Of a stretch of DNA of 64,000 nt, positions 1 through 10,168 are shown piece after piece. The first letter of the stretch is position 1. Every line of letters begins with the position of its first letter. The translations under genes and the position numbers were made by a program. The stretch is from Aerococcaceae bacterium DSM 111176 (GTDB lineage Bacteria; Bacillota; Bacilli; Lactobacillales; Aerococcaceae). The stretch spans positions 102,715 through 166,714 of the forward strand of contig JACBXN010000012.1 in assembly GCA_015863215.1 (NCBI GenBank), read 5' to 3'. Below the pieces are notes generated by a model. That model was not told where the DNA came from and made no database searches. It saw only the letters and a list, made by a program, of their open reading frames with translations.

Positions 1-1
1 T

Positions 2-364
2 TTAATGCACCCATCTTACCAAGTACCTAAAACGTATATCGCTAAGGTGTCAGATATTCCAACTGATAAAGGGATTAATTTATTAAGACGTGGTATTGTC
101 ATTGATGGTAAGAAAACTGCTCCAGCAACAGTAAACGTTAAATCAGTTAATAAAGACAACCGTACTTCAATTGTTGAATTAACAATAAGTGAAGGTTGGA
201 ACCATCAAGTTAAGAAAATGTTTGAAGCGATTAATTGTCCTGTTTCAAAATTAAAACGCGAGCGTTTTGGTTTCTTAGACTTAGGAAAATTACAACCTGG
301 TGAATACCGCGAATTGACTGCTTTTGAAGTGGATAAATTAAGAAAATTTGCGACAAATAACTAA
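2..364 (+). CDS. RluB-type rRNA pseudouridine synthase (3' part only)
   Basis: This is the C-terminal ~120 residues of a pseudouridine synthase whose start lies left of the window. The reading frame is open back to the first bases, and the methionine at position 5 is internal. The visible part starts with MHPSYQVPKTYIAKV, the HPxY-x3-KTY block typical of the RsuA/RluB/RluE family, and continues with the conserved TISEGWNHQVKKMFEAINCPV block that contacts RNA near the active site. The catalytic aspartate and the N-terminal S4 domain would be upstream and cannot be seen. The KTY spelling favours RluB (23S rRNA) over RsuA (16S rRNA), which is inference. In Firmicutes this gene usually follows scpA-scpB. 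Confidence 0.85.
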   Translation, partial: LMHPSYQVPKTYIAKVSDIPTDKGINLLRRGIVIDGKKTAPATVNVKSVNKDNRTSIVELTISEGWNHQVKKMFEAINCPVSKLKRERFGFLDLGKLQPGEYRELTAFEVDKLRKFATNN

Positions 365-501
365 AAAATAGCAAAATGATAAAAATCAGCAATGATATTA
401 ATGAAAACTAAAAAGTGATCAATTAAACCGAAAATTTTATAATTTTAACATTGATTAGCACCATTTATAGTAAACATTAATTAGAATTATAGACAATATG
501 C

Positions 502-529
502 TTGCTTTATTTTTAGAACTTGCTATACT
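502..529 (+). promoter_or_regulatory. Promoter of the FMN-riboswitch/ribU transcript
   Basis: TTGCTT at 502-507, a 16-bp spacer and TATACT at 524-529, with an extended -10 TGC at 521-523. Transcription would start near 536, just before the riboswitch. The stretch from 365 to 501 is AT-rich, and I see no gene in it. Confidence 0.7.
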
Positions 530-551
530 TAAGTCAAATAAAATATATAAC

Positions 552-668
552 GTCTTCAGGGCAGGGTGTAATTCCCGACCGGTGGTATAGTCCACGACCC
601 TAACATTGAGTTAGGTTGAACTGGTTTGATTCCAGTACCGACAGTAAAGTCTGGTATAAAGAAGAAGA
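552..668 (+). promoter_or_regulatory. FMN riboswitch (RFN element)
   Basis: The sequence carries the RFN signature blocks in order: TTCAGGGCAGGGTG, ATTCCCGACCGG, AGTCCACGACCC, GATTCCAGTACCGACAGTA and AGTCTGGTATAAAGAAG. It lies between a good promoter and an intrinsic terminator ahead of a riboflavin transporter gene. This is the classic arrangement in which FMN binding promotes termination. Confidence 0.97.
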
Positions 669-693
669 GTATGGTATTTTTTGTGTACCGTTT

Positions 694-731
694 AGCTACC
701 CCTGAATTCATTTTTAGGGGTAGCTTTTTTT
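694..731 (+). terminator. Riboswitch-controlled intrinsic terminator
   Basis: Perfect 10-bp stem (AGCTACCCCT at 694-703 with AGGGGTAGCT at 716-725) followed by a run of T. It sits between the FMN aptamer and ribU, so it is the expression platform. I infer control by premature termination. Confidence 0.9.
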
Positions 732-766
732 ACTTTTCATCCTTTGACGTTGAAGGAGAGAGAAAG

Positions 767-1375
767 ATGAGAAAATTAGAGACGAGAGAGATAGTATTTT
801 TAGGGATATTGGCGGCATTTGGGATCATTCTTAGAATGTTTGATTTCCCAATTTTACCAGCAGCACCATTCTTGAAAGTGGATTTAAGTGACTTAACTGG
901 TTTAATTGGCCTATTATCAAGTGGTCCAATTGGTTTAGCATTAGTTTCATTAATTCGTGACATTTTAAATTATATTTTAAGTGGTGGCCAAGGTGGAATT
1001 CCAATTGGTCCGATCATGAGTTTCTTTGGAACATTAGCTTTATTCTTACCAACACACTTTATTTTAAAGAAATTCCCTACAATGAATAAATGGGTACGCT
1101 ATGTAATTATGGGAATTGCCTCAACCTTATCATTAACGGTAGTACTGTCATTTATCAACTATTACGTTGCATTACCAATTTACGTAAACGTGATGAATTT
1201 CCCAATTGACAATTACTTCGCTTATGTTTTAAGTATTGTTGTACCGTTTAATATCATTAAAGGTGTGATCGTTTCGATTGGTCAATTTGTAGTATTAGAA
1301 TATATTGCCCCATTAATGGCAAAACGTAGTACATTATTTGAATCATATCGACCATTAAGACGTCAAACACGTTAA
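767..1375 (+). CDS. ribU: Riboflavin ECF transporter S component RibU
   Basis: A 202-residue, strongly hydrophobic membrane protein that binds riboflavin as the substrate-specific (S) component of an energy-coupling factor transporter. The N-terminal TRE.....GILAAFGIILR segment and the PAAPFLKVDLSDL block are hallmarks of RibU. About five to six membrane helices can be drawn. I chose the ATG at 767 because GAAGGAGAG lies just upstream and because a longer frame starting at 626 would run through the riboswitch and terminator. The FMN riboswitch gives independent support for a flavin role. The protein would share the ECF A/A'/T module, which is normally encoded with the ribosomal protein genes and is not in this window. 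Confidence 0.95.
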   Translation: MRKLETREIVFLGILAAFGIILRMFDFPILPAAPFLKVDLSDLTGLIGLLSSGPIGLALVSLIRDILNYILSGGQGGIPIGPIMSFFGTLALFLPTHFILKKFPTMNKWVRYVIMGIASTLSLTVVLSFINYYVALPIYVNVMNFPIDNYFAYVLSIVVPFNIIKGVIVSIGQFVVLEYIAPLMAKRSTLFESYRPLRRQTR

Positions 1376-1427
1376 AAGTATGATAAAACAGCATTATTAT
1401 CCACTTATATTTAAATAATCCTCGAAA

Positions 1428-1463
1428 ATACTCGGTAAATATGTTAAAATATTTATCGAGTAT
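1428..1463. repeat. Near-perfect 15-bp inverted repeat upstream of the LysM gene
   Basis: ATACTCGGTAAATAT (1428-1442) pairs with ATATTTATCGAGTAT (1449-1463), all Watson-Crick except one G-T, with a 6-nt loop. No T-run follows on either strand, so it is a poor terminator. It could be an operator or a structured RNA. It lies 53 bp after ribU and 127 bp before the LysM gene. Confidence 0.6.
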
Positions 1464-1590
1464 TACAAATTAGTATCAATATGTGATTTCTGATTGATTT
1501 AACTTTATAAATCACCAAGAATAGAGTATAGTTGATATATATAAGCCTTATTACTCAGTATAAGGACTGACTAACGTAGGAGGGTATAAT

Positions 1591-2349
1591 ATGCCAAATG
1601 AACGTGAAGACGATTTTCAAACAGATGAGTTTGAAGATTTAAATGAAAATAATCAAATCAATGATGAAACAGTAGATGAAAACCCAGTTGAAGAAAACAC
1701 AATCGAAGATGAGACGGCTTCAGAACCAACACCTGAAAAGAAACCATGGCACAAACGTTTTGGATCAGATGAAAATTTAAGAAATCGTCAATACTCTAGA
1801 ACTTCAAGAAATCAACCAAAACAAGAGGCAAGTACCCTTTCAAAGGTACTCTTAGGAGCATTCGTGGTATTACTTATTATACCATTTGTTGTGTTACTAA
1901 TCGTTGAATCACAACGTAGCAACGAAGAAATTCCAGGGCGCACAAAAGAGCAAGTAATGATTTCAAGAAGTTCAATCAGCTCTGAAAGCGAAAGCGAATC
2001 AGAAAGCTCAGAATCTGTGGAATCATCCGTTTCTTCTCAATCTGAGGGGAATATCAATGTAGCGAGTGGTGATGAATCAATTGGTTCACAAGAAATTGAA
2101 ACTACAACACCAGTAGAACCTGAACCAACACCGACTCCAACGCCTGAACCAGAACCAGTAGTAGAGCCGACACCGGAACCTACTCCTGAACCAGCACCGT
2201 CAACAAGCACTACGCATACAGTAAGTGCTGGTGAGACTTGGTATGGTATCGCTAGAATTCATGGTATCAATGTCTATGATTTACTAGCAGCTAACGGAGC
2301 AAGCGAAGGAACACCGATTCATCCTGGCGATGTTGTAGTGGTACCTTAA
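1591..2349 (+). CDS. LysM surface protein, SAG1386/EF1546 type
   Basis: A 252-residue membrane-anchored protein. Residues 1-80 are acidic and probably cytoplasmic. A single hydrophobic helix lies at about 86-105. An extracellular Ser/Glu-rich and then TPTPEPEP-type Pro-rich spacer follows. A C-terminal LysM domain (about 208-252, HTVSAGETWYGIA ... HPGDVVVV) should bind peptidoglycan. There is no catalytic domain. The layout and the position just before cmk and the S1 gene match the SAG1386/EF1546 family of streptococci and enterococci. The ATG is preceded by GTAGGAGGG. The exact role is unknown; a cell-wall anchoring or division role is inferred from LysM only. Confidence 0.88.
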   Translation: MPNEREDDFQTDEFEDLNENNQINDETVDENPVEENTIEDETASEPTPEKKPWHKRFGSDENLRNRQYSRTSRNQPKQEASTLSKVLLGAFVVLLIIPFVVLLIVESQRSNEEIPGRTKEQVMISRSSISSESESESESSESVESSVSSQSEGNINVASGDESIGSQEIETTTPVEPEPTPTPTPEPEPVVEPTPEPTPEPAPSTSTTHTVSAGETWYGIARIHGINVYDLLAANGASEGTPIHPGDVVVVP

Positions 2350-2360
2350 GAATTTTAATG

Positions 2361-2392
2361 AACGTCTTATGCTTAGGTATAAGGCGTTTTCT
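2361..2392 (+). terminator. Weak terminator after the LysM gene
   Basis: AACGTCTTAT (2361-2370) pairs with ATAAGGCGTT (2379-2388), including one G-U pair, and is followed by TTTCTT. The stem is modest, and cmk starts only 22 bp later, so read-through into cmk is likely. Confidence 0.6.
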
Positions 2393-2413
2393 TATGTAAA
2401 GAGAGGGAATAGA

Positions 2414-3076
2414 ATGACTTACCAAATTGCAATTGATGGACCTTCATCATCAGGAAAGAGTACAGTAGCACAAATTATTGCTAAGCGATTAGGCATTACT
2501 TATATCGACACCGGAGCAATGTACCGTGCAGTTACTGTCGCTGTTTTAGAAGAAGATATAAATATCAATAATGATGAAGAAATAAAAAAATTACTTAATG
2601 ATATTGAAATCCAATTTAAATGGGTAAACGACCAACAACATATTTACTTAGGTAGTAAAGATGTGACCGAAGAAATTCGTTCAACTGAAGTAACGAGCAA
2701 TGTGTCGGAAGTGTCTGCTATTAAAGAGGTACGAGAATTATTAGTTGATTTGCAACGAGAAATTGCGTCTAATAATTCTGTTGCTATGGATGGGCGAGAT
2801 ATTGGGACTGTCGTTCTGCCAAATGCGGATTACAAATTCTTCTTTACAGCGGACGCACGTGTTCGTGCTCAAAGACGCTATGAAGAAAATAAAGCACAAG
2901 GGCGATTGGATCAAACATTAGAAGAGTTAACGGAACTGATTATTAAAAGAGATGAGTACGATTCTAATCGTGAAATTAGCCCATTAAAAAAGGCTGAGGA
3001 TGCTACAGTGATCGATAGTACAAATATGACTATTGAGGAAATGGTTGAAAGTGTCTTAAGCTTAATAAAGCATTAG
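2414..3076 (+). CDS. cmk: Cytidylate kinase
   Basis: A 220-residue cytoplasmic kinase that phosphorylates CMP and dCMP with ATP to the diphosphates. Visible family motifs are the P-loop GPSSSGKST (residues 9-17), DTGAMYRAVT, MDGRDIGTVV and the lid-region arginines RAQRRYEE, plus RDEYDSNREISPL near the end. The ATG at 2414 follows AGAGGG. The open frame continues upstream to 2369 across the preceding terminator, so the longer start is unlikely. Neighbours (LysM protein upstream, S1 gene downstream) match the usual Lactobacillales order. Confidence 0.97.
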   Translation: MTYQIAIDGPSSSGKSTVAQIIAKRLGITYIDTGAMYRAVTVAVLEEDININNDEEIKKLLNDIEIQFKWVNDQQHIYLGSKDVTEEIRSTEVTSNVSEVSAIKEVRELLVDLQREIASNNSVAMDGRDIGTVVLPNADYKFFFTADARVRAQRRYEENKAQGRLDQTLEELTELIIKRDEYDSNREISPLKKAEDATVIDSTNMTIEEMVESVLSLIKH

Positions 3077-3113
3077 AATTACAATAATAACGCTAGACTT
3101 GCGTTTAAAGTTT

Positions 3114-3122
3114 TGTTACAAT
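3114..3122 (+). promoter_or_regulatory. Extended -10 promoter element upstream of the S1 gene
   Basis: TGT-TACAAT at 3114-3122 is a good extended -10. There is no convincing -35 at the usual distance (TAGACT-like sequence only). It lies about 75 bp upstream of the S1 start. Confidence 0.5.
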
Positions 3123-3197
3123 GAGATATATGAAGTTTACCACACAAATTAAAGGTAAATGATATATATAGAGGTAACGCTTAGGAGGAACTGGTAC

Positions 3198-4502
3198 ATG
3201 TCAGAGTTTGTAGAAGAAAATCAAAATGAAGTAACAATGGAAACAATGGAAGATGCTTTAGGTAGCGTCAAAGAAATCAAAATTGGTGATACAGTCATTG
3301 GAGACGTATTAGCATTTGATGATAATCAAGTTCGTGTTTCTATTCAAGAAAGTGGCGGCTTAGAAGGCGTTGTTCCACGTAATGAATTATCAGCAACACC
3401 AGTTGAAGATATGACAGAAATCGTTAATATCGGAGACGAAGTTGAATTAGTGGTTGTTAAACCAATTAAAGATAAAGAAAATGGTAACTACTTATTATCT
3501 AAAAAACGCGTAGATGCGAAAAAAGTATGGGTAGAATTGCAAGAGAAATTCGATAACAACGAAACAATCGAAGCACCTGTTAAAAACAAAGTAAAAGGTG
3601 GATTAGTTGTTGACGCTGGTGTACGTGGATTCGTACCTGCATCAATGATCGAAGACTTCTTCGTTGAAGACTTTACACCATATGTTGGTGAAACATTAGA
3701 ATTCAAGATTATTGAAATTGATCCAATCGAAAACCGTTTAATCTTATCTCATAAAGAGATTGCACGTGAAGAACGTGAAGCTAAACGTGCTGAAGCAATG
3801 GAAAACCTTGAAGAAGGCGCTATTGTTGAAGGTACTGTAGCTCGCTTAGTTAACTTTGGGGCATTCATCGATTTAGGTGGCGTTGATGGATTAGTTCACA
3901 TCAGCCGTATTGCACACGAGCACGTTGAGAAACCAAGTGATTTCTTAACACCAGGTGAAACTGTAACTGTTAAAGTTTTATCAGTTGACCCAGAAGCTGG
4001 CCGTGTATCATTATCAATTAAAGATACTTTAGAAGGTCCATGGGAAAATATTGAAACAAAAGCACCTCAAGGAGCTGAATTAACAGGTACTGTTAAACGT
4101 TTAGTAAACTTCGGTGCATTCGTTGAAGTATTCCCAGGAGTTGAAGGTTTAGTTCATATCTCACAAATTGCTCACGAGCATATTGCTACACCACAAGACA
4201 AACTTGAAGAAGGTCAAGAAGTTCAAGTTAAAGTTTTAAGTGTAGATTCTGAGGGAAACCGCTTATCATTATCAATCAAAGCTTTAGAAGAAGCGCCAGC
4301 ACGCGCTGAATCTCAAGAAGGTGAAGAAGAACGTTCTAACAACCGTCCACGTCGTCAACGTTCAAACCGTCGTGATAACAACAATGCGCCAAGAAACAAT
4401 AACCAAGCGCGTTCAAATGATGATGATGTAGATACTTCATTCACATTTGCTGATATGTTAGGTAGTCAATTAGCTGACTTAGACTTACCTGAAGATAACT
4501 AA
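3198..4502 (+). CDS. rpsA: 30S ribosomal protein S1-like RNA-binding protein, four S1 domains
   Basis: A 434-residue protein with four consecutive S1 (OB-fold) domains at roughly 27-95, 112-182, 198-270 and 285-357. The last two are the best conserved (VARLVNFGAFIDLGGVDGLVHIS and VKRLVNFGAFVEVFPGVEGLVHIS regions). The protein has fewer S1 domains than the six of Gram-negative S1, as is normal for Firmicutes (B. subtilis YpfD type). A low-complexity tail follows, first Arg/Asn-rich then Asp-rich and ending in LADLDLPEDN. The ATG at 3198 has AGGAGG nine bases upstream; earlier in-frame starts have no such site. It probably aids mRNA binding by the ribosome and general RNA handling. Confidence 0.92.
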   Translation: MSEFVEENQNEVTMETMEDALGSVKEIKIGDTVIGDVLAFDDNQVRVSIQESGGLEGVVPRNELSATPVEDMTEIVNIGDEVELVVVKPIKDKENGNYLLSKKRVDAKKVWVELQEKFDNNETIEAPVKNKVKGGLVVDAGVRGFVPASMIEDFFVEDFTPYVGETLEFKIIEIDPIENRLILSHKEIAREEREAKRAEAMENLEEGAIVEGTVARLVNFGAFIDLGGVDGLVHISRIAHEHVEKPSDFLTPGETVTVKVLSVDPEAGRVSLSIKDTLEGPWENIETKAPQGAELTGTVKRLVNFGAFVEVFPGVEGLVHISQIAHEHIATPQDKLEEGQEVQVKVLSVDSEGNRLSLSIKALEEAPARAESQEGEEERSNNRPRRQRSNRRDNNNAPRNNNQARSNDDDVDTSFTFADMLGSQLADLDLPEDN

Positions 4503-4520
4503 TCATTTTGATTTTTCTTG

Positions 4521-4552
4521 GAGGCTGACCTTGGTCAGTCTCTATTTTTATT
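4521..4552 (+). terminator. Terminator after the S1 gene
   Basis: GAGGCTGACC (4521-4530), loop TT, GGTCAGTCTC (4533-4542), then TATTTTTATT. The stem is 10 bp with one G-U pair. Confidence 0.85.
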
Positions 4553-4591
4553 TAAGAATTTAAATATATAATTTATAAAAGGAGGGATACT

Positions 4592-5911
4592 ATGAGTAAG
4601 AATATGCCAGTTGTGGCTTTAGTAGGAAGACCTAATGTTGGTAAATCAACTGTCTTTAATCGTTTAGTAGGTGAGAGAATTTCAATCGTTGAAGATTTTC
4701 CAGGTGTAACAAGAGACCGAATTTATGCTAAAGGTAAATGGCTTGGGAAAGATTATCGTTTAATTGATACCGGTGGTATTGAAATGACGAATGAACCAAT
4801 GATGAAACAAATTCGATATCAAGCTGAAATTGCGATCGATGAAGCAGATATTATCGTAATGATTGTTAACGTCCGTGAGGGATTGACCAATGAAGATGAA
4901 GCAATCGCCCATTTACTCCATCGTTCAAATAAACCAATTATTTTAGCTGTTAACAAAACAGATAACCCTGAACAACGTCAACAAATTTATGACTACTATT
5001 CACTAGGATTAGGTGAACCTATTGGTATTAGTGGTTCCCATGGAACAGGAATTGGGGATTTACTCGATGAAATCATTTCTCATTTCCCAACTGAACTGGA
5101 AGAAAATGAAGACGATGAAGTAATCAATTTCAGTTTTATCGGAAGACCGAATGTGGGTAAATCAAGTTTAGTAAATGCTTTATTAAATGAAAAACGAGTA
5201 ATCGTATCTAATGTAGAAGGTACAACACGTGAAGCGGTTGATACAGTGTTTATCAATGATGCAGGTCGTGAATTCACTATGATCGATACTGCCGGAATTC
5301 GTAAACGTGGTAAAGTGTATGAAAATACAGAAAAATATAGTGTCTTAAGATCTTTATCAGCCATTGACCGAAGCGATGTTGTTTGTGTTGTTCTTGATGC
5401 TGAAACAGGTATTCGTGAACAAGATAAGCATGTTGCTGGGTATGCTCATGAAGCAGGTAAAGGTATCATCATTTTAATTAACAAATGGGATGCTATTGAA
5501 AAAGATAATCACACTTATGATAAATTTATTGAAGATGTTCGTACTGAGTTTAAATATTTAGCTTATGCACCAGTAATTGCAGTGAGCGCGATGACTGGGC
5601 AACGTTTAGAGAAGTTACCAGCTTTAATCGAAGAAATTTATGATAATCGTCACCGCCGTATTCAATCATCTGTTTTAAATGATGTGTTAATGGATGCCAT
5701 CGCGATGAATCCTACGCCTTCAGATAAAGGGCGTCGCTTAAAGATTTATTATATGACACAAGTGGCTGTCGGGCCGCCAACTTTCGTTGTGTTTGTCAAT
5801 GATACTGAATTGATGCACTTTAGTTATGAAAGATTTATTGAAAATCAACTTCGTGACTCATTTTACTTTGATGGGACTCCGATTCATTTAATTATTCGTG
5901 AAAGAAGCTAA
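4592..5911 (+). CDS. der: Ribosome-assembly GTPase Der (EngA)
   Basis: A 439-residue protein with two tandem GTPase domains and a C-terminal KH-like domain, the unique layout of Der. Each G domain has a P-loop GRPNVGKS (from about residues 12 and 183), a G3 motif (DTGG, DTAG) and a G4 motif (NKTD, NKWD). The family acts late in 50S subunit assembly and is essential in most bacteria. The start is clear, with AAAAGGAGGG nine bases before the ATG. It stands between its own upstream terminator and the HU promoter; der-hup adjacency is common in Firmicutes. Confidence 0.98.
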   Translation: MSKNMPVVALVGRPNVGKSTVFNRLVGERISIVEDFPGVTRDRIYAKGKWLGKDYRLIDTGGIEMTNEPMMKQIRYQAEIAIDEADIIVMIVNVREGLTNEDEAIAHLLHRSNKPIILAVNKTDNPEQRQQIYDYYSLGLGEPIGISGSHGTGIGDLLDEIISHFPTELEENEDDEVINFSFIGRPNVGKSSLVNALLNEKRVIVSNVEGTTREAVDTVFINDAGREFTMIDTAGIRKRGKVYENTEKYSVLRSLSAIDRSDVVCVVLDAETGIREQDKHVAGYAHEAGKGIIILINKWDAIEKDNHTYDKFIEDVRTEFKYLAYAPVIAVSAMTGQRLEKLPALIEEIYDNRHRRIQSSVLNDVLMDAIAMNPTPSDKGRRLKIYYMTQVAVGPPTFVVFVNDTELMHFSYERFIENQLRDSFYFDGTPIHLIIRERS

Positions 5912-5937
5912 AATATCGAAGAAGTAAGTGTTAAACG

Positions 5938-5966
5938 TTGTTTTAATACCTTTCTTGTGCTATTCT
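5938..5966 (+). promoter_or_regulatory. HU gene promoter
   Basis: TTGTTT (5938-5943), 17-bp spacer, TATTCT (5961-5966), with an extended -10 TGC at 5958-5960. It lies about 70 bp before the HU start. Confidence 0.6.
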
Positions 5967-6038
5967 TATAAGTGAATTACTTAGTAAAAAGAAAGTATAT
6001 TCAAAATTTTTTATGAGTTCATAAGGAGGAATTTACTA

Positions 6039-6314
6039 ATGGCAAATAAAGCAGATTTAGTAGAAAAAGTAGCTGAAAAAACAAATTTAACTAAGAAAGA
6101 TGTTACAGCTACAGTTGAAGCATTATTCGAAACTATTCAAGAAACACTTGCGGAAGGTGAGCGCGTTCAAGTAATCGGTTTTGGTACTTTTGAAGTACGT
6201 GACCGTGCTGCACGTAAAGGTCGTAACCCTCAAACAGGTGAAGAAATTCAAATCGCTGCTACTAAAGTTCCAGGATTCAAAGCTGGTAAACAATTAAAAG
6301 AAGCAGTTAAATAG
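6039..6314 (+). CDS. hup: DNA-binding protein HU
   Basis: A 91-residue nucleoid protein that bends DNA without sequence preference. It has the typical HU sequence throughout: [18 protein letters not shown], a [22 protein letters not shown] beta-arm block and the closing [14 protein letters not shown]. The length matches the family (about 90). An AAGGAGG site lies ahead of the ATG. It has its own promoter and a strong terminator, so it is transcribed alone, as expected for an abundant protein. Confidence 0.98.
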   Translation: MANKADLVEKVAEKTNLTKKDVTATVEALFETIQETLAEGERVQVIGFGTFEVRDRAARKGRNPQTGEEIQIAATKVPGFKAGKQLKEAVK

Positions 6315-6321
6315 TTAACAT

Positions 6322-6346
6322 AGAGGCCTCATTCGAGGTCTTTTTT
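6322..6346 (+). terminator. Terminator after HU
   Basis: AGAGGCCTC (6322-6330), loop ATTC, GAGGTCTTT (6335-6343, two G-U pairs), within a T-run to 6346. Confidence 0.85.
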
Positions 6347-6428
6347 ATTTGGACCAAATTTTAATGAAAATGCTCCATCTGTCAGAAATCGCTTAAGAAC
6401 AGGCATAGAAATAGTAAAAAAGCAAAAA

Positions 6429-6455
6429 TTAGCACTCTTATACAATGAGTGCTAA
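6429..6455 (+). promoter_or_regulatory. CIRCE element 1 (perfect), followed by a T-run
   Basis: TTAGCACTC, 9-nt spacer, GAGTGCTAA: a perfect match to the HrcA operator CIRCE. It lies 28 bp upstream of the -35 box of the hrcA promoter, and seven T follow directly, so it could also work as a weak terminator hairpin. Confidence 0.93.
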
Positions 6456-6483
6456 TTTTTTTCGTGTTTTTAGGTGTAAAGTG

Positions 6484-6512
6484 TTGACATCAATTGTTCT
6501 AGCATGTATACT
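6484..6512 (+). promoter_or_regulatory. hrcA-grpE-dnaK promoter (sigma-A type)
   Basis: TTGACA (6484-6489), 17-bp spacer, TATACT (6507-6512): near-consensus. The start site would fall near 6519, just before CIRCE element 2. Confidence 0.92.
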
Positions 6513-6522
6513 AATATCATAG

Positions 6523-6549
6523 TTAGCACTCAGGTATAGAAAGTGCTAA
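6523..6549 (+). promoter_or_regulatory. CIRCE element 2 (one mismatch)
   Basis: TTAGCACTC (6523-6531), 9-nt spacer, AAGTGCTAA (6541-6549). It differs from the consensus in one base of the right arm. It lies at the expected start of the hrcA transcript, the usual place for HrcA repression, and 18 bp before the hrcA start codon. Confidence 0.92.
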
Positions 6550-6567
6550 TTAGTGAGGTGAACAAAA

Positions 6568-7581
6568 ATGTTAACGTCCAGACAAGAACAGGTATTGGCG
6601 CTTATCATTCAACAATTTAATAAAACAGACGAACCTGTTGGTTCAAAGAGTTTACTTCAAAATAGCGATTTAAATGTTAGTTCAGCTACCATTCGAAATG
6701 ATATGGCTGCTTTAGAAAAAGCGGGCTTTTTAAGGAAGTTACATACTTCCAGCGGGCGGGCACCTTCTTTGAAGGGCTATCGTCATTATATCAGTCAATT
6801 AATTCAAAGGAAACGCAGTAACCATAAACTGGATATTGAGTTTGATAGCTTTGAAACGATTGTCAATGAAAAGACGAATAAACCGATTCAAAAAGCGCAT
6901 CTTGTTTCTGAATTAATGTCTTCGATTACTGGTTATACCACATTTGTGCTTGGCCAAAATGAAGAGGAGCAATATTTTGAACGATTTAGATTAGTTAAAG
7001 TAGATTCGAATCGATATATGGGGATTTTAATTACCCAAAATGGTGATGTGGGAAATCAATTATTTGAAATCAGCTCACCTATTGATAGAGATACTTTAAC
7101 AGTAGTTAACGAGCTAATAAATCGTGAATTATCCGGTTTAACTTTAAATGAAGCTTATCAGAGATTAAAGTTGACGATGCCACTTATTTTACAAAGACAT
7201 GTTGGCTATCAATATGATTTTTCGCCTTTAGTTGATAAAGCGCGAATGCAATTGATGGGGCATGATTATTTTGTCAGTGGTAAGGAACATCTTTATCAGT
7301 TAATTGATCATTCAATGACACCTGAAGCGATTAGCTCATTAATGACTCTAATTGATGGGACCAGTCAGACCTATCAAGTGATAGAACAAACACAAGAGGG
7401 TGTAGATGTTCTCTTTGGGTATGATCTATCACCCAATGTACTTGACAGTATAAATTTACTGACAGGGACATATCACTATGATAATCAGCGAATTACATTA
7501 GGTGTAATTGGTCCGATTACGATGGGATACTCTGATATTATCTTGTTATTAGATAAGGCAATTGAAAAGTTAGCCGATTAA
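6568..7581 (+). CDS. hrcA: Heat-inducible transcription repressor HrcA
   Basis: A 337-residue repressor of the class I heat-shock operons. The N-terminal winged helix-turn-helix (LTSRQEQVLALIIQQF, VGSKSL, then SSATIRNDMAALEKAGFL and HTSSGRAPS around residues 36-70) is the family signature. The rest is the GAF-like and dimerisation part. It is the first gene of hrcA-grpE-dnaK, and two CIRCE operators precede it, so the operon is autoregulated. A GAGGTGA site precedes the ATG. Family length is about 340. Confidence 0.97.
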   Translation: MLTSRQEQVLALIIQQFNKTDEPVGSKSLLQNSDLNVSSATIRNDMAALEKAGFLRKLHTSSGRAPSLKGYRHYISQLIQRKRSNHKLDIEFDSFETIVNEKTNKPIQKAHLVSELMSSITGYTTFVLGQNEEEQYFERFRLVKVDSNRYMGILITQNGDVGNQLFEISSPIDRDTLTVVNELINRELSGLTLNEAYQRLKLTMPLILQRHVGYQYDFSPLVDKARMQLMGHDYFVSGKEHLYQLIDHSMTPEAISSLMTLIDGTSQTYQVIEQTQEGVDVLFGYDLSPNVLDSINLLTGTYHYDNQRITLGVIGPITMGYSDIILLLDKAIEKLAD

Positions 7582-7602
7582 ATAAATGAAGGAGGGTGTC
7601 TA

Positions 7603-8154
7603 ATGGCAGAAAACGAACAGAACAATGTCGAAGAAGCAGACATCACTAATGAAGAAATAATTGAAGAAAACGTAGAATTAGAGGAAGAGATTTCATCTGA
7701 AGCTACGGAATTAGAAACTTTAACAAAGGAAAAAGATGAGTTGGAAGACCGAGTATTACGCTTAACAGCTGAAATTCAAAATATCCAACGTCGTAACACA
7801 AAAGAGCGTCAGGATGCGAGTAAATATCGTTCACAATCGCTAGCAACATCACTTCTAGATCCTTTAGATAACTTACAAAGAGCTTTAGATACTGAAGTAG
7901 CAAGTGAAGACGCAAAGAGCTTACATGCCGGTGTAGAAATGGTATTAAACCAAATTAACCGTGCTTTTGAAGAAGAGAAAATCACAGCGATTTATCCTTT
8001 AAATGAACCATTTGATCCAGAATTTCACCAAGCGGTGAGTATGATTCCTGGAGAGGAAGGTCAAGAAAGCCAATCAGTGGTTCAAGTACTTCAAAAAGGC
8101 TATGTATTAAATGATCGTGTAATTCGTCCAGCAATGGTTATTGTTGCTGAGTAA
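7603..8154 (+). CDS. grpE: DnaK nucleotide exchange factor GrpE
   Basis: A 183-residue cochaperone that releases ADP from DnaK and acts as a dimer. The acidic N-terminal 50 residues (rich in Glu) are followed by the long coiled coil (LTKEKDELEDRVLRLTAEIQNIQRR) and a beta domain with FDPEFHQAVSMIPGEE and GYVLNDRVIRPAMVIVAE, both diagnostic. AAGGAGGG lies just before the ATG. It sits 21 bp after hrcA and 31 bp before dnaK, in the CIRCE-controlled operon. Confidence 0.97.
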   Translation: MAENEQNNVEEADITNEEIIEENVELEEEISSEATELETLTKEKDELEDRVLRLTAEIQNIQRRNTKERQDASKYRSQSLATSLLDPLDNLQRALDTEVASEDAKSLHAGVEMVLNQINRAFEEEKITAIYPLNEPFDPEFHQAVSMIPGEEGQESQSVVQVLQKGYVLNDRVIRPAMVIVAE

Positions 8155-8170
8155 AATAAATTTAATTTAA

Positions 8171-10006
<1,836 letters not shown>

Positions 10007-10029
10007 TCAAACGCCTTTGAGTAAAACAT

Positions 10030-10058
10030 AGCCGAGGGGTATTCCCTTGGCTTTGTTT
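10030..10058 (+). terminator. Terminator after dnaK
   Basis: AGCCGAGGG (10030-10038) pairs with CCCTTGGCT (10044-10052), with one G-U, followed by a broken T-run TTGTTT. It separates hrcA-grpE-dnaK from dnaJ at least partly. Confidence 0.8.
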
Positions 10059-10168
10059 GATAAGAGAGAAATAAATTTAAGCTATATATTACTATTGTTT
10101 GAAAATCAGTGATATTATAGAATACATCGACATTAATAAATGTTTAACTTAAAAGAAGGAGGAGTTTG

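Noticed and set aside
626..766. Longer ribU reading frame from 626
   Set aside because: It runs through the FMN riboswitch and its terminator and has no ribosome binding site; the ATG at 767 does.
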